Of a stretch of DNA of 64,000 bases, positions 55,013-64,000 are shown in pieces. Under the pieces are notes generated by a model. It was not told the origin of the DNA and did no database searches. It worked only from the letters and a program-made list of their open reading frames with translations. This DNA comes from Streptococcus mitis (GTDB taxonomy: Bacteria; Bacillota; Bacilli; Lactobacillales; Streptococcaceae), in NCBI RefSeq assembly GCF_001281025.1, contig NZ_CP012646.1, forward strand, positions 525,001 through 589,000. Reading direction: 5' to 3'. The position numbers and the translations under genes were made by a program. Within the stretch, counting starts at the first letter, position 1; each line of letters starts with the position of its first letter.

Positions 55013-55109
55013 ATTAAATAAAGACCTCCTAACTTTATTTAATAAAATCCTAAACTTTTCTTTTTCATAATAATCTCCCTTAACTCCACCCAATCAGGTG
55101 GAGTTTTTT
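55013..55109 (+). ncRNA. CiaR-dependent small RNA (csRNA family), second of a tandem pair
   Basis: CiaR site GTTAAG-N5-TTTAAG (54974-54979 and 54985-54990; one change in the first half), 10 bp before TACCAT (55001-55006), a weaker -10. The ~97-nt RNA shares the ATTAAATAAAGACCTCC core. Terminator arms 55082-55090 and 55097-55105 form a perfect 9-bp stem followed by TTTT. Confidence 0.88.
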
Positions 55110-55205
55110 GGCTCTATTTCAGGATTTTGAGGACTATTCTAAAAATAATTTTCCGATAATTTCCGGTATTTTCGGATTTTGGTCGGGGAATTGGCGGGGA
55201 CTTTT

Positions 55206-55409
55206 TTAGGAAATATGACTAAGAAATAGGTTTGTTGTTACTTCAGCTACTTCAAACTCAATTTGCTTGTAAGTGACTGTTAATTGAAGGACTGGAACTG
55301 CTGTAATAATGATTTTGCTTGTCCAGTAGTGGCGTATTAAATGAGGAGTGACATGTAAGATTGTCTCTTCGTTTACTAAATCAAAATTTCTATGAAATTG
55401 ATAGAATCC
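55206..55409 (-). pseudogene. Degraded ORF without a start codon
   Basis: A 67-codon open frame (GFYQFHRNFDLVNEETILHV and on to a tail with YKQIEFEVAEVTTNLFLS) follows directly after a stop and contains no usable start codon. Segments such as FYQ and IEFE recall the debris at 50515-50634, so both may derive from the same family of small genes. The surrounding ~300 bases hold no other feature I can name. Confidence 0.4.
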
Positions 55410-55480
55410 CTAACTTTCTCTTAAACTTGAAAGTCTTGTTGTAAAGCGGTTAAAGCTTGAGAAGCTGAGAATGTAAAGTT

Positions 55481-55590
55481 TTGACAAATTTTGTGAACTA
55501 TGGGATAATAAAAAGGAATTGAGTACTAGTTCTATATCATAGGCTAGAAAAGACCCCAAGCTCACGTCCAAATAAGCTTGAGGTCTTTTT
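55481..55590 (+). ncRNA. Antisense antitoxin RNA of an Fst-like type I module
   Basis: A strong promoter TTGACA (55481-55486), 17-bp spacer, GATAAT (55504-55509) starts an RNA near 55516. It ends at a hairpin (arms 55548-55562 and 55574-55589) shared as a bidirectional terminator with the toxin mRNA on the other strand. Its bases 55519-55533 match 55669-55683 in 13 of 15 positions, and the other two would be G-U pairs, so all 15 can pair with the toxin mRNA over codons 3-7. Confidence 0.7.
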
Positions 55591-55595
55591 TGACA

Positions 55596-55688
55596 CTATT
55601 TATCCTTGTTTAGCCATTTATCGACTAATCGAAGAACGACACCGACCACAATTGGTCCGATGATAGTTTTGAGTACTAATTCCATCAT
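55596..55688 (-). CDS. Fst-like type I toxin, 30 aa
   Basis: The peptide reads MMELVLKTIIGPIVVGVV then LRLVDKWLNKDK, a hydrophobic single-span peptide with the P-x-x-V-G and W-L-x-K pattern of Fst/Ldr-type membrane toxins such as pAD1 Fst. AGGAAG lies 11 bases before ATG 55688; a second ATG at 55685 is less well placed. The gene converges on the antitoxin RNA and shares its terminator, exactly the layout of the par stability locus. Very likely toxic when translated without the antisense RNA. Confidence 0.75.
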   Translation of the reverse strand: MMELVLKTIIGPIVVGVVLRLVDKWLNKDK

Positions 55689-55752
55689 GGACTATCTTAC
55701 TTCCTATGGCAGGCGATGAAGCAGTGATGTAGAATAAAGTGCTAAAGTCGGG

Positions 55753-55777
55753 AGTCACCCAATCGGGTGGCTTTTTT
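55753..55777 (+). terminator. Orphan csRNA-like terminator
   Basis: Arms 55753-55760 and 55765-55772 (agtcaccc / gggtggct) followed by a T-run. It nearly equals the end of the csRNA at 54822-54917 (agtcacccaatcaggtggct). No CiaR site or csRNA body precedes it; the toxin-antitoxin module stands there instead. Confidence 0.65.
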
Positions 55778-55804
55778 GTTTGTGGCTTGGTTTTTTGATA
55801 TAAT
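55776..55804 (+). promoter_or_regulatory. ruvB promoter giving a leaderless mRNA
   Basis: TTGTTT (55776-55781), 17-bp spacer, TATAAT (55799-55804). The start point 6-8 bases downstream coincides with the ruvB ATG at 55811, so the transcript would have no 5' untranslated region and no ribosome binding site. Confidence 0.65.
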
Positions 55805-55810
55805 AGAGCC

Positions 55811-56809
55811 ATGAGTAGAATTTTAGATAATGAGATAATAGGGGATGAGGAGTTAGTAGAACGCACGCTACGTCCTCAGTACTTACGTGAATATATTGGG
55901 CAGGACAAGGTCAAGGACCAGCTCCAAATCTTTATCGAAGCCGCCAAAATGCGGGATGAAGCGCTGGATCATGTGCTCTTATTCGGGCCTCCAGGCTTGG
56001 GAAAAACAACCATGGCTTTTGTTATTGCCAACGAACTAGGTGTCAATCTCAAGCAGACTTCGGGTCCAGTCATTGAAAAAGCCGGTGATCTGGTAGCGAT
56101 TTTGAATGACTTAGAGCCTGGGGATGTCCTTTTTATTGATGAGATTCATCGTTTGCCCATGTCGGTGGAAGAGGTGCTTTATAGTGCCATGGAGGACTTC
56201 TACATTGATATCATGATTGGGGCTGGTGAAGGCAGTCGCAGTGTTCATTTGGAGTTACCACCTTTTACCTTGATTGGTGCGACGACTCGGGCTGGTATGC
56301 TCTCAAATCCACTACGGGCACGTTTTGGGATTACGGGGCATATGGAGTATTATGCTCATGCTGACTTGACAGAAATTGTTGAGCGGACGGCAGATATTTT
56401 TGAGATGGAAATCACTCATGAGGCAGCATCCGAGCTGGCCTTGCGTAGTCGTGGAACCCCTCGTATTGCCAATCGTCTCCTCAAGCGCGTGCGCGATTTT
56501 GCCCAGATTATGGGGAATGGGGTTATCGATGATCTTATTACCGATAAGGCTTTGACTATGCTGGATGTTGACCATGAAGGTCTGGACTATGTGGACCAGA
56601 AAATCCTTCAGACCATGATTGAGATGTACGGTGGTGGCCCTGTTGGTCTAGGAACTCTTTCTGTTAACATAGCAGAAGAGCGTGAGACCGTTGAAGACAT
56701 GTATGAGCCCTACTTGATTCAAAAAGGTTTTATCATGCGGACACGGTCTGGACGGGTGGCGACTGCTAAGGCATATGAGCATTTGGGGTATGAGTACAAT
56801 GAAAAATAA
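55811..56809 (+). CDS. ruvB: Holliday junction branch migration ATPase RuvB
   Basis: 332 aa AAA+ motor that drives branch migration with RuvA. Walker [13 protein letters not shown], Walker B DEIHRL, sensor 1 GATTRAG and the arginine finger in [18 protein letters not shown] are present. The start MSRILDNEI lacks an upstream ribosome binding site, consistent with a leaderless mRNA. The stop overlaps the next gene's start region. Confidence 0.96.
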   Translation: MSRILDNEIIGDEELVERTLRPQYLREYIGQDKVKDQLQIFIEAAKMRDEALDHVLLFGPPGLGKTTMAFVIANELGVNLKQTSGPVIEKAGDLVAILNDLEPGDVLFIDEIHRLPMSVEEVLYSAMEDFYIDIMIGAGEGSRSVHLELPPFTLIGATTRAGMLSNPLRARFGITGHMEYYAHADLTEIVERTADIFEMEITHEAASELALRSRGTPRIANRLLKRVRDFAQIMGNGVIDDLITDKALTMLDVDHEGLDYVDQKILQTMIEMYGGGPVGLGTLSVNIAEERETVEDMYEPYLIQKGFIMRTRSGRVATAKAYEHLGYEYNEK

Positions 56810-57362
56810 GCAAGAAATTCTAGAGGCTTTTAGAAAAAATCCAGATATGATGGCTATTCTGACTATCATTCGAGATCTTGGCTTAAAAGACTCGTGGTTG
56901 GCAGCAGGTTCTGTCAGAAATTTTATCTGGAATCTCTTGTCAGACAAATCCCCTTTTGACTGTGAAACAGATGTAGATGTGATTTTCTTTGATCCGGATA
57001 TTTCTTATGAGGAAACCCTGTCCCTAGAGAAAAAACTGCGAGAGGACTTTCCTCAGTACCAGTGGGAATTGAAAAATCAGGTCTATATGCACCAGCACAG
57101 CCCTCATACTGCTCCCTATAGCAGCTCTTGTGATGCTATGAGTAAGTATCCAGAACGATGTACGGCTGTTGGACTACGCTTGAATGAAGAATCTGATTTT
57201 GAACTCTATGCACCTTATGGTTTGGAGGATATTTTGAATTTTCAAGTTCGTCCCACTCCTCATTTCTTAGAAAATGAAGACCGAATGGCTCTCTATCAAA
57301 CACGATTATCCAAGAAAAATTGGCAGGAAAAATGGAAAAATTTGATTTTTAAAAATACTTAA
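56799..57362 (+). CDS. Nucleotidyltransferase family protein (DUF925 type)
   Basis: 187 aa. [16 protein letters not shown] and [13 protein letters not shown] resemble the Gly-Ser and Asp-x-Asp nucleotidyltransferase core of this family. The start is taken at ATG 56799, overlapping the ruvB stop by 11 bases with GGGG 9 bases upstream; ATG 56790 is also possible. Function unknown. Confidence 0.8.
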   Translation: MKNKQEILEAFRKNPDMMAILTIIRDLGLKDSWLAAGSVRNFIWNLLSDKSPFDCETDVDVIFFDPDISYEETLSLEKKLREDFPQYQWELKNQVYMHQHSPHTAPYSSSCDAMSKYPERCTAVGLRLNEESDFELYAPYGLEDILNFQVRPTPHFLENEDRMALYQTRLSKKNWQEKWKNLIFKNT

Positions 57363-57396
57363 GGAAACTTTAAGCTAGGAAGTGTATACTAAGTCC

Positions 57397-57491
57397 ATAA
57401 GTTAAGAAGACCTTAACTTAAACTCCTAAAACTTTTTCATAATAATCTCCCTATAAAAAATAGAGTCGCCCAATCAGGCGGCTTATTTTTT
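57397..57491 (+). ncRNA. CiaR-dependent small RNA (csRNA family), fourth copy
   Basis: CiaR site CTTAAG-N5-TTTAAG (57358-57363 and 57369-57374), which overlaps the stop of the preceding gene, 10 bp before TATACT (57385-57390). The ~95-nt RNA differs in its 5' part (AGTTAAGAAGACCTTAACTT) so the CCTCCT stretch is absent, but it keeps AATAATCTCCC. Terminator arms 57464-57470 and 57477-57483 then a T-run. Confidence 0.85.
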
Positions 57492-57519
57492 TGAAAAATG
57501 GGCTTGGTGCCTGAGAATA

Positions 57520-57623
57520 ATACTCAATGAAAATCAAAGAGCAAACTAGGAAGCTAGCCGCAGGCTGTACTTGAGTACGGCAAGGTGAAGCTGACGTGGT
57601 TTGAAGAGATTTTCGAAGAGTAT
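57520..57623 (-). repeat. BOX element, modules A-C, reverse orientation
   Basis: Begins ATACTCAATGAAAATCAAAG (complement of boxC) and ends ATTTTCGAAGAGTAT (complement of boxA). There is no boxB; about 104 bp. It sits between the csRNA and the uppS promoter. Confidence 0.92.
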
Positions 57624-57657
57624 AAATAGCTTAGTGATAGAAGAAAATAGGGAAATA

Positions 57658-57666
57658 TGGTATAAT
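57658..57666 (+). promoter_or_regulatory. Promoter of uppS-cdsA-rseP-proS
   Basis: Extended -10 TGGTATAAT, hexamer 57661-57666, 33 bases before the uppS start. Confidence 0.65.
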
Positions 57667-57698
57667 GAAACGATAGATTTTTGAATAGGAATAAGATC

Positions 57699-58457
57699 AT
57701 GTTTGGATTTTTTAAGAAAGATAAGGCTGTGGAAGTAGAGGTTCCGACACAGGTTCCTGCTCATATCGGCATCATCATGGATGGCAATGGCCGTTGGGCT
57801 AAAAAACGTATGCAACCGCGAGTTTTTGGACACAAGGCGGGCATGGAAGCATTGCAAACTGTGACCAAGGCAGCCAACAAACTAGGAGTTAAAGTTATTA
57901 CGGTCTATGCTTTTTCTACAGAAAACTGGACCCGTCCAGATCAGGAAGTTAAGTTTATCATGAACTTGCCAGTAGAGTTTTATGATAATTATGTCCCAGA
58001 ATTGCATGCGAATAATGTTAAGATTCAAATGATTGGGGAAACGGACCGCCTGCCTAAGCAAACCTTTGAAGCTCTGACCAAGGCTGAGGGATTGACTAAG
58101 AACAACACAGGTTTGATTCTTAATTTTGCCCTCAACTATGGTGGACGTGCTGAGATTACACAGGCTCTTAAGTTGATTTCCCAGGATGTGTTAGATGCCA
58201 AAATCAACCCAGGTGACATCACAGAGGAATTGATTGGCAACTATCTCTTCACCCAGCATTTGCCTAAGGAGTTACGAGACCCAGACTTGATTATCCGTAC
58301 TAGTGGAGAATTGCGTTTGAGTAATTTCCTTCCATGGCAGGGAGCCTACAGTGAGCTCTATTTTACGGATACCTTGTGGCCTGATTTTGACGAGGCGGCC
58401 TTGCAGGAAGCCATTCTTGCCTACAATCGTCGTCATCGCCGATTTGGAGGAGTTTAG
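57699..58457 (+). CDS. uppS: Undecaprenyl diphosphate synthase (isoprenyl transferase)
   Basis: 252 aa cis-prenyltransferase that makes the C55 lipid carrier for peptidoglycan and teichoic acids. HIGIIMDGNGRWAKKRMQPR, FSTENWTRP and DLIIRTSGELRLSNFLPWQ are the diagnostic motifs. I start at MFGFFKK (57699), with AATAGGA 8 bases upstream; the TTG at 57681 is less likely. First gene of an envelope operon with cdsA, rseP and proS. Confidence 0.95.
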   Translation: MFGFFKKDKAVEVEVPTQVPAHIGIIMDGNGRWAKKRMQPRVFGHKAGMEALQTVTKAANKLGVKVITVYAFSTENWTRPDQEVKFIMNLPVEFYDNYVPELHANNVKIQMIGETDRLPKQTFEALTKAEGLTKNNTGLILNFALNYGGRAEITQALKLISQDVLDAKINPGDITEELIGNYLFTQHLPKELRDPDLIIRTSGELRLSNFLPWQGAYSELYFTDTLWPDFDEAALQEAILAYNRRHRRFGGV

Positions 58458-58465
58458 GAGGAAAT

Positions 58466-59269
58466 ATGACACAGGATTTACAGAAAAGAACCTTGTTTGC
58501 AGGGATTGCCCTGGCTATTTTCCTACCAATTTTAATGATTGGTGGCCTCTTGCTTCAGATAGCAATTGGAATCATAGCCATGCTAGCCATGCATGAACTT
58601 TTGAAGATGAGAGGTCTAGAGACCATGACGATGGAGGGCCTCTTGACCCTCTTTGCAACCTTTGCCTTGACCATTCCCTTGGAGAATTACCTGACTTTTT
58701 TGCCAGTTGATGGGAATGTGGTGGCTTATAGTGTATTGATTTCAATCATGTTAGGAACGACTGTATTTAGCAAGTCTTATACGATTGAGGATGCTGTTTT
58801 CCCTCTTGCTATGAGTTTCTATGTTGGCTTTGGATTTAATGCTTTACTAGATGCTCGCGTTGCAGGTTTAGATAAGGCTCTATTGGCCTTGTGCATCGTC
58901 TGGGCGACAGACAGTGGTGCCTATCTTGTTGGGATGAACTATGGTAAACGAAAGTTAGCTCCGACAGTTTCTCCAAATAAAACCTTTGAGGGTGCCTTGG
59001 GTGGTATTTTAGGTGCGATTTTAGTAACTATTATCTTTATGATAGTTGACAGTACAGTTGCTCTTCCGTATGGAATTTACAAGATGTCAGTCTTTGCTAT
59101 TTTCTTTAGTATTGCTGGACAATTTGGTGATTTACTAGAAAGTTCGATCAAGCGTCACTTTGGTGTCAAGGATTCTGGGAAATTTATCCCTGGACATGGT
59201 GGTGTTTTGGATCGTTTCGATAGTATGTTGCTTGTATTTCCAATCATGCACTTGTTTGGACTCTTTTAA
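58466..59269 (+). CDS. cdsA: Phosphatidate cytidylyltransferase
   Basis: 267 aa with about eight transmembrane helices. The signature region near the C terminus is clear: S-x3-K-R...KDSGKFIPGHGGVLDRFDS. CdsA makes CDP-diacylglycerol, the precursor of phosphatidylglycerol and, through cls (also in this window), cardiolipin. AGGAGG upstream, 8 bases after uppS. Confidence 0.95.
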   Translation: MTQDLQKRTLFAGIALAIFLPILMIGGLLLQIAIGIIAMLAMHELLKMRGLETMTMEGLLTLFATFALTIPLENYLTFLPVDGNVVAYSVLISIMLGTTVFSKSYTIEDAVFPLAMSFYVGFGFNALLDARVAGLDKALLALCIVWATDSGAYLVGMNYGKRKLAPTVSPNKTFEGALGGILGAILVTIIFMIVDSTVALPYGIYKMSVFAIFFSIAGQFGDLLESSIKRHFGVKDSGKFIPGHGGVLDRFDSMLLVFPIMHLFGLF

Positions 59270-59290
59270 TCAAAAGACGGAGGAAATACT

Positions 59291-60550
59291 ATGCTCGGAA
59301 TTTTAACCTTTATTCTGGTTTTTGGGATTATTGTAGTGGTGCACGAGTTCGGACACTTCTACTTTGCCAAGAAATCAGGGATTCTAGTGCGTGAATTTGC
59401 CATTGGCATGGGACCCAAGATCTTTGCTCATATTGGCAAGGATGGAACAGCCTATACCATCCGAATCTTGCCTCTGGGTGGCTATGTTCGCATGGCCGGT
59501 TGGGGTGATGATACGACTGAAATCAAGACAGGAACTCCTGTCAGTTTGACGCTTACTGATGATGGTAAGGTTAAACGCATCAATCTCTCAGGTAAAAAAT
59601 TGGATCAAACAGCTCTTCCTATGCAGGTGACCCAGTTTGACTTTGAAGACAAGCTCTTTATCAAGGGTTTGGTTCTGGAAGAAGAAAAAACATTTGGAGT
59701 GGATCACGATGCAACGGTTGTGGAAGCAGATGGTACTGAGGTTCGGATTGCACCTTTAGATGTTCAATATCAAAATGCGACTATCTGGGGGAAACTGATT
59801 ACCAACTTTGCAGGTCCTATGAACAACTTTATCTTAGGTGTCGTTGTTTTTTGGATTTTAATCTTTATGCAGGGTGGTGTCAGAGATGTTGATACCAACC
59901 AGTTCCATGTCATGCCCCAAGGGGCCTTGGCTAAGGTGGGAGTACCAGAAACGGCACAAATTACCAAGATTGGCTCACATGAGGTTAGCAACTGGGAAAG
60001 CTTGATTCAGGCTGTGGAATCAGAAACCAAAGATAAGACGGCCCCGACCTTGGATGTGACTATTTCTGAAAAGGGGAGTGACAAACAAGTTACGGTTACT
60101 CCGGAAGAAAGTCAAGGCCGTTACCTTCTAGGTGTTCAACCGGGGATTAAGTCAGATTTTGTATCTATGTTTGTAGGTGGTTTTACAACTGCTGCTGACT
60201 CGGCCCTCCGAATTTTATCAGCTCTGAAAAATCTGATTTTCCAACCGGATTTGAACAAGCTAGGTGGACCTGTTGCCATCTTTAAGGCAAGTAGTGATGC
60301 TGCTAAAAATGGAATTGAGAATGTCTTGTACTTCTTGGCAATTATTTCCATCAATATTGGGATTTTTAATCTTATTCCGATTCCAGCCCTGGATGGTGGT
60401 AAGATTGTGCTCAATATCCTGGAAGCCATTCGCCGCAAACCATTAAAACAAGAAATTGAAACCTATGTCACCTTGGCCGGAGTGGTCATCATGGTTGTCT
60501 TGATGATTGCTGTGACCTGGAATGACATTATGCGACTCTTTTTTAGATAA
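59291..60550 (+). CDS. rseP: Site-2 metalloprotease RseP (Eep)
   Basis: 419 aa intramembrane protease. HEFGH zinc motif in [16 protein letters not shown] near residue 18, a PDZ domain in the middle (about residues 200-290), and the second metal motif [15 protein letters not shown] near the C terminus. In Gram-positives this enzyme (Eep) trims lipoprotein signal peptides and releases pheromones. ACGGAGGAA upstream. Confidence 0.94.
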   Translation: MLGILTFILVFGIIVVVHEFGHFYFAKKSGILVREFAIGMGPKIFAHIGKDGTAYTIRILPLGGYVRMAGWGDDTTEIKTGTPVSLTLTDDGKVKRINLSGKKLDQTALPMQVTQFDFEDKLFIKGLVLEEEKTFGVDHDATVVEADGTEVRIAPLDVQYQNATIWGKLITNFAGPMNNFILGVVVFWILIFMQGGVRDVDTNQFHVMPQGALAKVGVPETAQITKIGSHEVSNWESLIQAVESETKDKTAPTLDVTISEKGSDKQVTVTPEESQGRYLLGVQPGIKSDFVSMFVGGFTTAADSALRILSALKNLIFQPDLNKLGGPVAIFKASSDAAKNGIENVLYFLAIISINIGIFNLIPIPALDGGKIVLNILEAIRRKPLKQEIETYVTLAGVVIMVVLMIAVTWNDIMRLFFR

Positions 60551-62416
<1,866 letters not shown>

Positions 62417-62432
62417 AAACTATAATCAGAAG

Positions 62433-62475
62433 AAAAACAAGGAAAAAATGTAACTAGTTTTTACCTTGTTTTTTC
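62433..62475 (+). terminator. Terminator of proS
   Basis: Arms 62433-62447 and 62458-62473 (aaaaacaaggaaaaa / tttttaccttgttttt) followed by a short T-rich run. A TATAAT (62478-62483) for bglA follows at once. Confidence 0.75.
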
Positions 62476-62514
62476 TATATAATGGGAAAAATGAGTAGAT
62501 AAAGAGGTAAATGT

Positions 62515-63894
62515 ATGCTAAGATTTCCAAAGGATTTTGTCTGGGGATCCTCTACTTCTGGACCACAAACAGAAGGACGTGTAGCTGGTGACGGTAAGGG
62601 AGATAATCTATGGGATTATTGGTACCAAGTGGAGCCAAATCGTTATTATAATGGGATTGGTCCAGATAAAACATCAACCTTTTATGAAAACTGGGAAAAG
62701 GATATTGAGCTACTGTTAGAAACTGGTCACACGGCCTTTCGGACTTCTATTCAGTGGTCACGGATTTTTCCACAAGGGCGTGGGGAAGTCAATCCTCAAG
62801 GTGTAGACTTTTACCGTAAGGTTTTTGAGGCTATTAAGGCCAAAGGGATTCGTCTTTTAGTGAATCTTTATCATTTTGATTTGCCTTTTGCCCTTCAAGA
62901 GGATGGTGATGGTTGGGAAAATAAGGCGACTGTCTCAGCCTATGAAGACTATGCTCGTTTTTGTTTTGAGACTTATGGAGATTTAGTGGATCAATGGATT
63001 ACCTTTAACGAGCCAATCGTTCCAGTAGAATTTGGCTATTTTTACGATGCCCATTATCCACATAAGGTGGATGCAGAGGCAGCCGTTAAAGTAGCTTATC
63101 ATACACAATTGGCTAGCAGTCGGACGGTTAAGGCTTGTCATGAACTCTTGCCTGATTCCAAGATTGGGATTGTCCTCAACTTGACACCGGCTTATCCACG
63201 TAGCCAGCATCCTGCTGATGTCAAGGCAGCTCGTATTGCGGACCTCTTTCAGGCCCAATCTTTCTTAGATCCGTCCGTTTTGGGTACTTATCCACAGGAG
63301 TTAGTAGAAATCTTGCATGAATACGGTCTCTTGCCTGATGCTACAGAGGAGGAGTTGGATCTTATTCGTGACAATACGGTGGACTTCCTTGGTGTCAACT
63401 ACTATCAACCTTTGCGTGTTATGGCACCTCGATTTGCTAAGCATCCAGAGAGTCCACTCTTGCCAGAACATTTTTACGAGCCTTATGTGATGCCTGGACG
63501 TAAAATCAATCCTCATCGTGGCTGGGAGATTTATGAGCAAGGGATTTATGACATTGCCCAAAATATCAAGGAAAATTATGGCAATATTGAGTGGATGTTG
63601 ACAGAGAATGGTATGGGTGTTGAAGGGGAAGAAAAATTCCGTCAAGATGGAATGATTCAAGATGATTACCGTATTGACTTTGTAAAAGGTCATCTTCGTG
63701 AACTTCACCGTGCTATTGAAGATGGAGCCAACTGTAAAGGATACTTAATCTGGACCTTTATTGACTGTTGGTCATGGCTCAATAGTTATAAAAATCGCTA
63801 TGGCTTGGTCGAATTAGACTTGGAAACGCAAGAACGTCGTCTGAAGAAATCAGGGCACTGGTTCAAGGAATTAAGCGATAATAATGGATTTTAA
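62515..63894 (+). CDS. bglA: Glycoside hydrolase family 1, 6-phospho-beta-glucosidase type
   Basis: 459 aa GH1 enzyme. The acid/base Glu is in TFNEPIV and the nucleophile Glu in TENGMGV. The FVWGSSTSGPQTEG N terminus and the late IWTFIDCWSWLNSYKNRYGLVELD are typical. In streptococci such enzymes split phosphorylated beta-glucosides imported by PTS, but no PTS gene is adjacent in this window. Own promoter (TATAAT 62478-62483) and terminator. No clear cre site seen. Confidence 0.92.
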   Translation: MLRFPKDFVWGSSTSGPQTEGRVAGDGKGDNLWDYWYQVEPNRYYNGIGPDKTSTFYENWEKDIELLLETGHTAFRTSIQWSRIFPQGRGEVNPQGVDFYRKVFEAIKAKGIRLLVNLYHFDLPFALQEDGDGWENKATVSAYEDYARFCFETYGDLVDQWITFNEPIVPVEFGYFYDAHYPHKVDAEAAVKVAYHTQLASSRTVKACHELLPDSKIGIVLNLTPAYPRSQHPADVKAARIADLFQAQSFLDPSVLGTYPQELVEILHEYGLLPDATEEELDLIRDNTVDFLGVNYYQPLRVMAPRFAKHPESPLLPEHFYEPYVMPGRKINPHRGWEIYEQGIYDIAQNIKENYGNIEWMLTENGMGVEGEEKFRQDGMIQDDYRIDFVKGHLRELHRAIEDGANCKGYLIWTFIDCWSWLNSYKNRYGLVELDLETQERRLKKSGHWFKELSDNNGF

Positions 63895-63898
63895 AAAG

Positions 63899-63936
63899 GA
63901 CTCTGACTGATTATCCTAATTGGTCAGAGTCTTTTG
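63899..63936 (+). terminator. Terminator of bglA
   Basis: Perfect 9-bp arms gactctgac (63899-63907) and gtcagagtc (63923-63931), then TTTTG. Confidence 0.8.
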
Positions 63937-63975
63937 CTTACAGGAGAGTAATTTGAACTATACCAATTTTTACTC

Positions 63976-64000
63976 TTGACAAGTGAAAGAAACAAGTATA
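63976..64000 (+). promoter_or_regulatory. Partial promoter at the window edge
   Basis: TTGACA (63976-63981) and the start of a -10 (TATA at 63997-64000) cut by the end of the window. The gene it serves is not included. Confidence 0.5.

Overview
The window comes from a streptococcus of the mitis group, most likely Streptococcus pneumoniae or a close relative such as S. mitis or S. pseudopneumoniae. Three BOX repeats, four small RNAs carrying the CiaR signature (TTTAAG-N5-TTTAAG), a competence cin-box (TACGAATA) and gene order I remember from pneumococcal chromosomes point there. Species is inferred from these marks, not from a search. No rRNA, tRNA or CRISPR array was seen.

Layout. 1-5.3 kb: end of tag, an IS3-family (IS150-group) element, then a leftward block (SemiSWEET, S66 carboxypeptidase, TfoX-like protein, DUF1129 membrane protein, CorA). 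5.4-9.3 kb: uvrA and pepP. 9.3-12.4 kb: an MgtA-type P-type ATPase behind an M-box riboswitch, an intrinsic terminator and a small leader ORF. 12.4-18.8 kb: spx, a lipoprotein, ireB-ruvX-DUF1292, a tandem hairpin array, folC, a lipoprotein and cls. 18.8-24.2 kb: a competence-type promoter with a small ORF and a polytopic membrane protein, then the anaerobic ribonucleotide reductase operon nrdD-orf-GNAT-nrdG. 24.2-38.9 kb: the S10-spc-alpha ribosomal protein superoperon with secY, adk, infA, rpmJ and rpoA. 39-45.9 kb: ACT-domain protein, UPF0210, a CiaR small RNA, a phosphoglycerate-mutase-like phosphatase and a leftward iron-type ABC importer. 45.9-48.4 kb: leuS. 48.5-50.3 kb: an AT-rich marR plus acyl-CoA thioesterase-like pair. 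50.3-50.9 kb: a candidate small RNA and gene debris. 50.9-53.6 kb: an ABC-2 exporter with a LytTR regulator and a DUF3021 protein. 53.6-57.7 kb: two acetyltransferases, two tandem CiaR small RNAs, an Fst-like type I toxin-antitoxin module, ruvB, a nucleotidyltransferase, a fourth CiaR small RNA and a BOX. 57.7-64 kb: uppS-cdsA-rseP-proS and bglA.

The most interesting material is RNA-level. A structured RNA occurs in two copies on either side of rpsH with compensatory base changes between the copies. A tandem array of five hairpin pairs keeps its stems although the stem sequences differ. The mgtA leader encodes a short acidic, proline-containing peptide that resembles enterobacterial MgtL in logic. 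A type I toxin-antitoxin pair sits beside an orphan CiaR-sRNA-like terminator. The nrdD leader carries two NrdR-like boxes as the arms of a terminator hairpin.

Protein functions are assigned from motifs and remembered family features. RNA structures were folded by eye.
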